5,912 nt of DNA from Gammaproteobacteria bacterium (GCA_007570945.1 RKSH01000218.1:1-5912); one strand, 5' to 3'. Positions 1-5,829 are shown, numbered from the stretch's first letter. The notes: generated from the letters alone by a model not told the origin. Numbers and translations are program-made.

Positions 1-2
1 TG

Positions 3-881
3 CCGTGGCGGGAAGGCAGTCTGGCCGGCGTGGTTCTGTCGCACATGTCGGCGGAGATGAATCTGAACGACGCCGCCAACATTGGCCGCGCCTTTGACAG
101 CCGCATTGACACCGACTTGGTGGCTTTTTCCTCTTACCTCACGCGCCGCTGGAGCGAGCGGACGCGGCTGTGGGCGACGGTGGGCTACGCCGAGGGGGAT
201 GCCGAGTTGCGCGAGACCGCCGGCAGCATTGCGCGCACCGCCGACAGCGTGCTCGGCATTAAGATGGCCAGCGCCGGGTTGAATTTCAGTCTTCTCGAGC
301 AGGTCAGTTTGCGGCTCGGCGCATCTTTCAGCCGCGCCAAGTTGGATGGCGGCATGTTTGCCAACAGCAACAATTTGCGCTTTGACACCGTCACCGCCGA
401 CACCGTGCGTTTGACCGGCGGCGTTGAGGCCGGCGTTTCCGTTGCGCTGGGCGCCGGCCAGGTGCGGCCCTTTGTGACCGCCGATGCGAGGCGCGACACC
501 GGCGCCGGCGACACCGGCAGCGCGATGGATGTGGGCGGCGGCGTTGAGTGGCGGGGCGAGAAGCTGGAGTTGCGCGTCGAGGGCGGCGGCCACCTGTACG
601 GCAGCGGCGCTGACGAGGAGAGTTTCACCGTCACCGCCCGCCACTCCGGCCGCCTGGCGCCGCATGCCACTTTCAACCGCGACCGCGGCAGCGGCGGCAT
701 CAGTTGGAGCGGCGGCCGGCTGAGCGTGGATATGGAACTCGGCGTCGGCGCCGACAGCGGCCGCGGCAGCGGCGGCATCAGTTGGAGCGGCGGCCGGCTG
801 AGCGTGGATATGGAGCTCGGCGTCAGTGCCGGGGGCGACCTCAACCTGGGCAACCTGCTGAAAGGCGAGTTGCGGTTCTAA
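3..881 (+). CDS. Autotransporter outer-membrane beta-barrel domain, C-terminal fragment (5' end outside window)
   Basis: The frame is open to the left edge, so the 292 residues seen are only the C-terminal part. A GTG at 30 and ATGs at 45 and 57 are internal codons, not starts. The sequence reads as repeated amphipathic beta strands: a WREGSLAGVVLSH-like opening, a LWATVGYAEGDAEL strand, SLRLGASFSRA, VRLTGGVEAGVSVALG, VRPFVTADARRDTG, a GGGVEWRGEKLELRVEGGG pair, and a terminal ELRF ending in Phe, as expected of an outer-membrane beta-signal. In the type V secretion family such a domain inserts in the outer membrane and carries an N-terminal passenger across it or anchors it. The passenger is not visible, so adhesin, protease or other function cannot be told. 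Residues 228-279 are a tandem duplication. The segment after the HSGRLAP strand looks shorter than in many relatives. Confidence is good for the barrel class and none for the passenger. Confidence 0.82.
   Translation, partial: PWREGSLAGVVLSHMSAEMNLNDAANIGRAFDSRIDTDLVAFSSYLTRRWSERTRLWATVGYAEGDAELRETAGSIARTADSVLGIKMASAGLNFSLLEQVSLRLGASFSRAKLDGGMFANSNNLRFDTVTADTVRLTGGVEAGVSVALGAGQVRPFVTADARRDTGAGDTGSAMDVGGGVEWRGEKLELRVEGGGHLYGSGADEESFTVTARHSGRLAPHATFNRDRGSGGISWSGGRLSVDMELGVGADSGRGSGGISWSGGRLSVDMELGVSAGGDLNLGNLLKGELRF
683..824 (+). repeat. 78-bp in-frame tandem duplication in the last barrel strands
   Basis: Bases 683-746 recur at 761-824 with a period of 78 bp (26 codons). Over these 64 bases the copies differ at one site only (737 A versus 815 G), a synonymous GAA/GAG change. 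Each unit starts RGSGGISW and continues GGRLSVDMELGV, which can form one beta hairpin, so the duplication would add two strands and keep the reading frame. The low divergence suggests a recent event. A smaller 15-bp direct repeat lies at 493-518. Confidence 0.93.
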
Positions 882-894
882 GTCAGGAAACCGC
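872..894. terminator. Small hairpin over the interlocked stop codons of the convergent pair
   Basis: GCGGTT (872-877) and AACCGC (889-894) are perfect inverted arms around an 11-base loop. The loop contains both stop codons: TAA at 879-881 for the + gene and TAG (878-880, complement) for the - gene. There is no T-run on either side, so this is not a canonical intrinsic terminator. It might serve as a 3' end stabiliser or be chance; six-base stems are not rare at this GC content. Confidence 0.25.
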
Positions 895-2923
895 CGCGCG
901 CGCGCTGAAATCTTTCCTCCAATTTCGCGCCGGCATCGGCCGCCACCGCGCCGCCGTTCCAGTAGCGGCGGCACAGTTGGCGGAAAGTTTCCTCGGCGGA
1001 TTCGCCGCCGCCACCCCCCTTGCGCCCCATCGCCCCGGACAGCCGCTCGGCCTGCAGGCGCAGCCGCTCGGCGGCGAACTCGGGCGGGGATTCGGCGCCG
1101 GCCAGCACCTCAAGGTGCAGGCAGATTTTCTGTTTCTCGGCCAGGCTGGCCTGCTGTTCCCCGGCCAGGCCGGCGGGCGCGGCGTTTTCTTCAAGGCGCG
1201 CGGCGGCGGCTTCAAAGCGGGCGGTGATTTCCGTGCCGGCCTCGTCGCCGCACTTCTCCCATGCGGTGCGGGTTTTTTTCAGCAGCATTTTTGTGGCGCT
1301 CCGGCCCAGCGCGTTTTCCAGCGCCAGGCACAGCCGCGCGCGCTCCTCCAGCGCATCGTCCACCGCGCGCAGGCCGGCGGCGTGGATGGCCGCCAGGCGC
1401 TTTTCGTAATCCCGCACACCGGCGCGGAATTTTTTCTCCACCGCATCGCGTTCTTTTCTCGGCACCGCACCGAGTTCGTTCCATGTTTCGCGGATTTTTT
1501 GCACCTCGCCGCGGGCGGCGTTGGCGCCGTCATCGTCGCCGGCCAGGATGGCGCGGATGCGCTCGCACACCTTGTTGCGCGCCGCCAGATTTTCCCGCTC
1601 GGTGCGCCGCGCTTCCTGCTGCTGTTGTTTGCGTTTGTCAAAAACAGCGTCGCAAGCCGCGCGGAACTCGCCCCACAATCGATTTTCCACCGCCGGTTTG
1701 CTGCGCACCGTCGGCCGCCACCGCGCCTGCTCGGCCTTCACCGTGTCCAGCGCGGTTTTCAAGTCCGCCTTGGCGTCGTCCAGCGCGCGGATGGCGGCGA
1801 TGGCGCGCTCGCGCCGCTTGCGTTCGCGCTCGCATTCGCGTTCCATGGCCTCGCGGAATTGGGCGGTGACGGCGGCGAAGCGCCGGTCCAGGAGCTTTTT
1901 CTTTTTGTGCGGCAGCGGCCGCAGTTTGCGCCGCTGGTGGAAACTTTTGTGCACCAGTTCGTCCACCTCGCGCCACGGCGGTTTGCGCCACTCGGTGGCG
2001 GCAAACGTCCGCTCAAGGTTTTCGCACAACCGCTCGTATTCGCGCGCGTTGGCGTCCACGGTTTTGGCGCGCTGTTCAAAATGCGCCTTGCACGGCTCGT
2101 AGGCCTCGGTGCAAGCCTGGTTGAATTTATTCCACAGCGCGGCCGGCGCGGCATCGCCGAGCTTGTCCCAGTTGCGCCAGGTTTCCCGCGCCTCGCGGAT
2201 GCGGCGCGCCAACTCCACCGGGTGTTGCGGCTGCTCTTTCAGCGCGTTCACGGTTTCAATTAATTTGTCCCGCGCCTGGTTGGTGCTCCAGCGCTCCCAC
2301 TTTTTAAGTTCGTCAATGCGCGGCTGCATTGCGTCCAGGCCATCGGTGAATTCTTTTTTGTGCTCGGCGGAGAGGTTGGGAATGTTGCCCATTTCGCGGC
2401 GGATTCTTTTGCCCAGCAGCAGCGCCGGTTTAAGATGGCCGCTGCGCAGTGCCTGTTTGCTTTCCACAAGTTGGGCGCGGATTTGCTCCACCTGTTTTTT
2501 GCGCCGCCCCACCTGGCCGTGGATTCTGTCGCGCGCGCGCTCCAGCGAGCGGGTGATGTTGCGGTTGAGCTCATCGTCGGCTTTGTTGCCGAGGGCTTGG
2601 TAACTTCTGTTGATTTTTTTGAACAGCGCCTCATCCAGCGTGCCGGAGGTTTTGAGCAGCGATTCGATTTGCGCGAGAATTTTTTGCGCCGCCTCTTTCT
2701 GCAACGCCCCGGCGCCGCCCTCACCCTCATCGACGCCGGGCGATTTTTCGGCGCGCGTGGTTTCGGCGGCGCTGACGTCACCGGCCGCCTCGTCGGCCGG
2801 CTGGCGGCACGGCGTTGGCGTGTGGGCGTTATCGGCGGCGCCGCCGCGACCGGCGGAATCGCCGGTTTCGGTTTGCGGCTTCGGCGTCACCGCCGCGCCG
2901 CTCTCTTGCTTAAAATCGCTCAT
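878..2923 (-). CDS. DUF349-repeat protein, cytoplasmic, function unknown
   Basis: The product is 681 residues if started at the ATG at 2923 (MSDFKQESG). The frame stays open upstream to 3028, but those 35 residues look like translated intergenic DNA, so the shorter start is chosen. Residues 1-75 are low complexity, rich in Ala, Thr, Pro, Gly and acidic residues. The rest is almost entirely helical and very rich in Arg, Lys, Glu and Ala. DUF349-type units, with a W-x-x-x-G or W-x-x-x-x-K element followed by a LW-x-x-F-x-x-A-C-type helix, are seen at about 226-292 (WRNWDKLG, LWNKFNQAC), 385-440 (RWRPTV, LWGEFRAACDAVF) and 470-520 (WNELGAVPR). More degenerate ones lie at about 300-365 and 530-580. 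The C-terminal ICLHLEVLAGAESPPE and the region after it resemble gammaproteobacterial DUF349 proteins as I remember them. There is no signal peptide or membrane segment, so it is probably cytosolic. The biochemical role of DUF349 is not established. The gene is monocistronic, divergent from the transglycosylase gene, and its stop interlocks with the autotransporter stop. Confidence 0.88.
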   Translation of the reverse strand: MSDFKQESGAAVTPKPQTETGDSAGRGGAADNAHTPTPCRQPADEAAGDVSAAETTRAEKSPGVDEGEGGAGALQKEAAQKILAQIESLLKTSGTLDEALFKKINRSYQALGNKADDELNRNITRSLERARDRIHGQVGRRKKQVEQIRAQLVESKQALRSGHLKPALLLGKRIRREMGNIPNLSAEHKKEFTDGLDAMQPRIDELKKWERWSTNQARDKLIETVNALKEQPQHPVELARRIREARETWRNWDKLGDAAPAALWNKFNQACTEAYEPCKAHFEQRAKTVDANAREYERLCENLERTFAATEWRKPPWREVDELVHKSFHQRRKLRPLPHKKKKLLDRRFAAVTAQFREAMERECERERKRRERAIAAIRALDDAKADLKTALDTVKAEQARWRPTVRSKPAVENRLWGEFRAACDAVFDKRKQQQQEARRTERENLAARNKVCERIRAILAGDDDGANAARGEVQKIRETWNELGAVPRKERDAVEKKFRAGVRDYEKRLAAIHAAGLRAVDDALEERARLCLALENALGRSATKMLLKKTRTAWEKCGDEAGTEITARFEAAAARLEENAAPAGLAGEQQASLAEKQKICLHLEVLAGAESPPEFAAERLRLQAERLSGAMGRKGGGGGESAEETFRQLCRRYWNGGAVAADAGAKLEERFQRARGGFLT

Positions 2924-2947
2924 AATGCGATAGTTTGGGCGCAAAAA

Positions 2948-2975
2948 TTGGTTCTTGTATGAGGACCAGCATAGC
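2948..2975 (+). promoter_or_regulatory. Candidate promoter for the transglycosylase gene
   Basis: TTGGTT (2948-2953), a 16-base spacer and CATAGC (2970-2975) make a weak sigma-70-like pair, with three of six matches in each box. A start near 2982 would leave a leader of about 45 bases before the ATG at 3027. Support comes mainly from position and from the mirrored copy on the other strand, not from consensus strength. Confidence 0.3.
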
Positions 2976-2983
2976 GCAACCAA
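2956..2983 (-). promoter_or_regulatory. Candidate promoter for the DUF349 gene, mirror image of the + one
   Basis: Read on the minus strand, TTGGTT (complement of 2978-2983) is followed after 16 bases by CATACA (complement of 2956-2961). The -35 box and spacing are identical to the + candidate, and the two footprints overlap almost completely. RNA polymerase could not occupy both at once. Each box has only three of six consensus matches. Confidence 0.3.
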
Positions 2984-3026
2984 CGCCCAAACGCCACCTG
3001 ATTGCCACCCGTTTTTTTCGCCGCCC

Positions 3027-5291
3027 ATGCCGCCATCCCGACCCGTTCACCGCCGGCCCCTGCATCTCGCCGGGCCGTTGCTGATGGTTTGGGCGGCGGC
3101 GTTGTTTGCGCCGCCTGAGGCCGCCGCCCACCATTTGGTGGAGGCGGAGGAGGTGTTTTGCGATGCGCGCTTTCCCTGTTCCGAGCGGCTGAAGCCGCGG
3201 ATTAATTTCTGGGTGCATGTGTTCTCGCGCTGGGGCACCGACGAGGCGGTGTTCCACGATTCACAGTTTCCGCAGCGCGTCTACGCCGTGGTCCAGTCCG
3301 CCGGCGCCTGTGCGCGGCGGGAAAAAAGCGCGGCGCTCACCGCCGAATACCGGCGCATCAAACAAACCCTCACCGGCCTCGCGCAAAACACGGCCGCCGC
3401 CGACCTGGGCGCCGAGCAACGGCACATTCTTGGATTATTTCCGGCGCCGGACGCGGCCGAGTTGCGCGCCGCCGCCGGGCGCATTCGTTGCCAGCAGGGC
3501 AACCGCGACCGGTTCCGCGCCGCGCTGCAGCGCTATGGCGCCTACCGCGGCATGGTGCAAAAAATTCTGCGCGATGCCGGCCTGTCGCCGGACATTCAAT
3601 ATCTGCCGTTTGTGGAATCGGCCTACAACCCGCGCGCCATGAGCCGCGTCGGCGCCGCCGGCCTGTGGCAAATCATGCCGCGCACCGGACGCCACTTCGG
3701 CCTGCAAGTGAGCGGCGCCATTGACGAGCGGCTGGACCCCGAGTCGGCCACCCGCGCCGCCGCGCGCTACCTGAAAAAAAGCGAGAAAGTACTGCGCGCC
3801 GCCGCCGAGGGCCACGGCGCGCTGAGCGAAGGCGACCTGAACCCGTTCATCATCACCTCCTACAACTACGGCGTGAGCGGCGCGCGCAAATCCATCCGCC
3901 AATTCGGGCCCGACTTTGACACCGTGCTGGAGCATTACAAATCGCCGCGCTTCCAAATCGCGGTGAAAAATTTCTATGCGAGTTTTTTGGCCGCGCGCCA
4001 TGTCGCCCGCGACTCCGGCCGCTACTTCAGCGGCGTGCCTTTGGATGAGCCGTTTCGCTACCACACGCACGTTCTTAAACACGCCGCTTCCATTGAACGC
4101 ATTGAAAAAATTTTTAATCTGCCGCGGGAGGAGTTGCGCCGCTGGAACACCGCGCTGACCCGCTATGTGTGGCACGGCTGGCGTTTTGTGCCGGCCGGTT
4201 ACCGCCTGCGCCTGCCGCCGAAAGAGGGCGGCTGGGAAAAGGAAATTAATCTACTCACGCAACTCGCCCCGCAGCGGGAAAGTTTTTCCAACGTGCGCTA
4301 CCGCGTCAAACGGGGCGACACCGCCTGCGCCATCGCCCGCGCTTTCGGCGTGAACTGCCGCCGCCTGATGGCGGTGAACGACCTGAACCGCCGCGGCCTG
4401 ATCCGCGTCGGCCAGCGCCTGACCATCCCCTCGCGCAAGCCGGCGGCGCCGGCCAAGCGGGTCGCGCTGGCCGAGAAGACGCCGGCGGAAACGGCGCTGG
4501 AAAAATCGGCGCAGCCGCGGCAGGCGGTGGTTGCAAACTCCCAAACGGAGGCTGCGGCCGAGGAGGCGGTGGTTGCAGACTCAGAAACGGTGGTTGCACC
4601 GGCGGAACCGCCGCCGCCGCAATACACCGTGCGTGCCGGCGATACGCCGTGCGAGATTGCATTGCGCTTGACAATTTCATGCGCCGCGCTGCTGGAGAAC
4701 AACGGCCTTGACCGGCGCAGTAAAATTTTCCCCGGCCAGGTGCTGCAGGTGAGGCCGGCGGAACGCCCGGCGGCGCTGCCGGCCGGCGAGGCGGTGACGG
4801 TGGATGAGGAGGAGTTTCTGGCGGTGCTGGACCGGCCGCCGGATTTTGCGGTGTATGAAACAGGCGCGGCCGGCTCCGCCGGCGCCGAGTTTTTTATTTT
4901 TGCGCTGCCGGCGGAAACCCTCGGGCACTTTTCCGACTGGCTGAACCTAGGCTTCACCAGCCGCCTGCGCAAGTTCAACGGCATGGGTAACAGGCGCGGC
5001 GTGCGCATCGGCCAGCGCATCCGCCTGCCCATCGCCGACCGCGCCATGATTGAGACTTTTGAGCGCCGCCGACAGGACTACCACGGCCTCTTGGTGGAGG
5101 AGTTCAAGGAAAACTACCGCGTGGAGGGCCTGGAAAAATACCAGGTCGTGCGCGGCGACTCGCTGTGGGCCATCGCCCGCGCAAAACAAATTCCGCTGTG
5201 GCTGCTGTTGCGCTTCAACCCCGATATTGCGCGCAAGCAGTTGCGCGCAGCGCAGGAGGTGAGCGTGCCGCTGGTGGATGAGCGCGCCTGA
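3027..5291 (+). CDS. mltD: MltD-like lytic murein transglycosylase with four LysM-type modules
   Basis: The product is 754 residues and should cleave the MurNAc-GlcNAc bond of peptidoglycan with 1,6-anhydroMurNAc formation in the periplasm. The ATG at 3027 is chosen because it begins a good signal peptide: basic RPVHRR, a hydrophobic LAGPLLMVWAAALFA stretch, and likely cleavage after EAAA (residue 34). The frame is open upstream to a TTG at 2955, but that extension would bury the signal. No lipobox Cys is seen, unlike the E. coli lipoprotein MltD. After an MltD-type N-terminal region (NFWVHVFSRWGTDEAVFHDS) comes the SLT domain: the catalytic Glu is E197 in LPFVESAYNP, followed by GAAGLWQIMPRTG (209-221), DERLDP (233-238) and YNYG (279-282). 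LysM modules are at about 425-468, 533-576 and 705-748, with a degenerate one at 628-668. They should bind glycan. The first two carry paired Cys (434/444, 542/552). It is longer than the two-LysM E. coli enzyme (about 450 residues). An Ala/Val/Glu-rich linker lies at 470-530. Symbol given by domain similarity; strict orthology is not proven. Confidence 0.9.
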   Translation: MPPSRPVHRRPLHLAGPLLMVWAAALFAPPEAAAHHLVEAEEVFCDARFPCSERLKPRINFWVHVFSRWGTDEAVFHDSQFPQRVYAVVQSAGACARREKSAALTAEYRRIKQTLTGLAQNTAAADLGAEQRHILGLFPAPDAAELRAAAGRIRCQQGNRDRFRAALQRYGAYRGMVQKILRDAGLSPDIQYLPFVESAYNPRAMSRVGAAGLWQIMPRTGRHFGLQVSGAIDERLDPESATRAAARYLKKSEKVLRAAAEGHGALSEGDLNPFIITSYNYGVSGARKSIRQFGPDFDTVLEHYKSPRFQIAVKNFYASFLAARHVARDSGRYFSGVPLDEPFRYHTHVLKHAASIERIEKIFNLPREELRRWNTALTRYVWHGWRFVPAGYRLRLPPKEGGWEKEINLLTQLAPQRESFSNVRYRVKRGDTACAIARAFGVNCRRLMAVNDLNRRGLIRVGQRLTIPSRKPAAPAKRVALAEKTPAETALEKSAQPRQAVVANSQTEAAAEEAVVADSETVVAPAEPPPPQYTVRAGDTPCEIALRLTISCAALLENNGLDRRSKIFPGQVLQVRPAERPAALPAGEAVTVDEEEFLAVLDRPPDFAVYETGAAGSAGAEFFIFALPAETLGHFSDWLNLGFTSRLRKFNGMGNRRGVRIGQRIRLPIADRAMIETFERRRQDYHGLLVEEFKENYRVEGLEKYQVVRGDSLWAIARAKQIPLWLLLRFNPDIARKQLRAAQEVSVPLVDERA
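4523..4600 (+). repeat. Short imperfect repeat in the linker between LysM 1 and LysM 2
   Basis: GGCGGTGGTTGCAAACTC at 4523 and GGCGGTGGTTGCAGACTC at 4565 start near-identical 26-base units 42 bases apart. A third, partial copy (ACGGTGGTTGCACC) ends at 4600. They encode the linker motifs AVVANSQTE, AVVADSETV and VVAP. This looks like a linker that grew by slippage or local duplication. Confidence 0.65.
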
Positions 5292-5308
5292 GTTATGCCG
5301 CGGCGCGC
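5282..5308. terminator. Hairpin enclosing both stop codons of the mltD/msrB convergent pair
   Basis: GCGCGCC (5282-5288) and GGCGCGC (5302-5308) are perfect 7-base inverted arms around a 13-base loop. The loop holds TGA of the transglycosylase gene (5289-5291) and the TAA of msrB (5293-5295, complement). No T-tract follows on either strand. A bidirectional 3' end structure is possible, but a classical intrinsic terminator is not shown. Confidence 0.3.
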
Positions 5309-5688
5309 AACTTTAACGCCGCTGAGTTAATGCAGTAGCGCAGCCCGGTGGGCGGCGGTCCGTCCTCAAACACATGCCCCAGATGCGCATCGCACCGCGC
5401 GCACAAAACCTCGGTGCGCCGCATGAAAAAACTCCGGTCGTCCTTGGTCGCCACGCACTCACCCCCGGCCGGCGCCGTAAAACTCGGCCACCCGCTGCCC
5501 GAATCAAACTTGTCCGCCGAGCGAAACAAAACCTCCCCGCAACAGACGCAAAGGTAATCACCGTCCTCCTTGCAGTCGCAATACGCCCCGCTGAACGGCG
5601 CCTCGGTCCCCTTCTGTCGGCAGATGCGGTACTGCTCGGCGCTTAATTGCTCACGCCATTCGGAGTCGGTTTTGGTGATTTTTTGCAT
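5293..5688 (-). CDS. msrB: Peptide-methionine (R)-S-oxide reductase MsrB
   Basis: The product is 131 residues, a normal single-domain MsrB. It reduces methionine-R-sulfoxide in proteins, usually with thioredoxin as reductant. The ATG at 5688 ([15 protein letters not shown]) fits the family start. The frame is open upstream to 5862, but the extra 58 residues resemble no MsrB part and coincide with inverted repeats. Family motifs are clear: GTEAPFSG (27-34), zinc-binding CxxC pairs at C47/C50 and C96/C99, GWPSF (66-70), [14 protein letters not shown] (102-115), and RYCINSAAL with catalytic C119. The usual resolving Cys of the GCGWPSF motif is Ser here (S65). C23 in [10 protein letters not shown], or one of C37, C39, C49 and C78, may resolve the sulfenic acid. 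There is no signal peptide, so it is probably cytosolic. It is convergent with the transglycosylase gene, with one base between the stops. No msrA is in the window. Confidence 0.95.
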   Translation of the reverse strand: MQKITKTDSEWREQLSAEQYRICRQKGTEAPFSGAYCDCKEDGDYLCVCCGEVLFRSADKFDSGSGWPSFTAPAGGECVATKDDRSFFMRRTEVLCARCDAHLGHVFEDGPPPTGLRYCINSAALKLRAAA

Positions 5689-5715
5689 GGCGGGGGATGG
5701 GTGATGGCCGGTCGT

Positions 5716-5744
5716 ATTGTAACCCGGGCGGCCGGCGGTGTGGC
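5716..5744 (-). promoter_or_regulatory. Candidate msrB promoter
   Basis: On the minus strand, TACAAT (complement of 5716-5721) is a good -10 box. Seventeen bases upstream is GCCACA (complement of 5739-5744), which matches the -35 consensus at three of six bases. Transcription would start near 5709, giving a leader of about 20 bases with no Shine-Dalgarno sequence. If correct, the long upstream extension of the msrB frame is not translated. Confidence 0.45.
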
Positions 5745-5779
5745 ATAAATCGGCGGTCGCGCCTGCCGTTGTTTCCCCG

Positions 5780-5829
5780 GTCATGCCCGGAATCTTTGGC
5801 AGGATGACACATTCCCGGCAGCCGCCGGG
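5780..5829. repeat. Two adjacent inverted repeats upstream of msrB, possible intergenic repeat element
   Basis: GTCATGCC (from 5780) and GGCAGGATGAC (ending 5808) form an imperfect dyad with perfect outer GTCAT/ATGAC arms. Right after it, CCCGGC (5814-5819) and GCCGGG (5824-5829) form a 6-bp stem around AGCC. The GTCAT...ATGAC outline recalls dispersed palindromic elements found between genes in many Proteobacteria. Repetition elsewhere cannot be judged from one window. It could also be a terminator or leader structure for a gene to the right. Confidence 0.3.

Larger units (their letters stand above)
2933..2992. promoter_or_regulatory. Long interrupted palindrome in the divergent intergenic region
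   Basis: The right arm AACCAACGCCCAAAC (2978-2992) is the exact reverse complement of GTTTGGGCG (2933-2941) plus TTGGTT (2948-2953). The left arm is interrupted only by CAAAAA (2942-2947), so 15 base pairs form with one asymmetric 6-base bulge. Inside, TATG (2958-2961) mirrors CATA (2970-2973). A second, smaller inverted repeat, GGTTCT/AGGACC with one mismatch, lies at 2950-2967. It occupies most of the 103 bases between the DUF349 and transglycosylase start codons. This suggests a two-fold symmetric operator, or a hairpin in a leader RNA. The symmetry is seen directly; the function is inferred. Confidence 0.6.

Noticed and set aside
185..853. A 222-codon open frame on the - strand opposite the autotransporter, containing a repeated Pro/Ser/Leu segment
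   Set aside because: The apparent protein repeat is only the reverse reading of the 78-bp tandem duplication. The + strand frame has clear beta-barrel character.
704..2263. A 519-codon open frame on the + strand opposite the DUF349 gene
   Set aside because: It lies antisense to a well-supported gene in GC-rich DNA, where stop codons are rare in the opposite frame. Its product is Arg/Ala/Gly/Phe-rich with no recognisable domain, and it starts inside the autotransporter in another frame.
3011..3020. T-run GTTTTTTTCG before the transglycosylase start, considered as an intrinsic terminator tail
   Set aside because: It is about 20 bases downstream of the palindrome and not directly attached to a stem, and it lies just before a start codon where termination would make little sense without an attenuation mechanism.
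2955..3026. TTG start 24 codons upstream of the transglycosylase ATG
   Set aside because: It would place 24 polar residues before the signal peptide and begin inside the candidate promoter; the ATG at 3027 is better.
2924..3028. 35-residue N-terminal extension of the DUF349 protein
   Set aside because: It overlaps the palindromic intergenic region and the start of the divergent signal peptide. The ATG at 2923 gives a natural cytosolic N-terminus.
3435..4175. A 246-codon open frame on the - strand inside the transglycosylase gene
   Set aside because: It is antisense to the SLT catalytic domain, low in recognisable motifs, and explained by codon composition of the real gene.
5288..5329. Direct repeat CTGAGTTA at 5288 and 5322, considered as a mobile-element or attachment-site footprint
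   Set aside because: Eight bases only, 34 apart, and the second copy lies inside the conserved CINSA codons of msrB; most likely chance.
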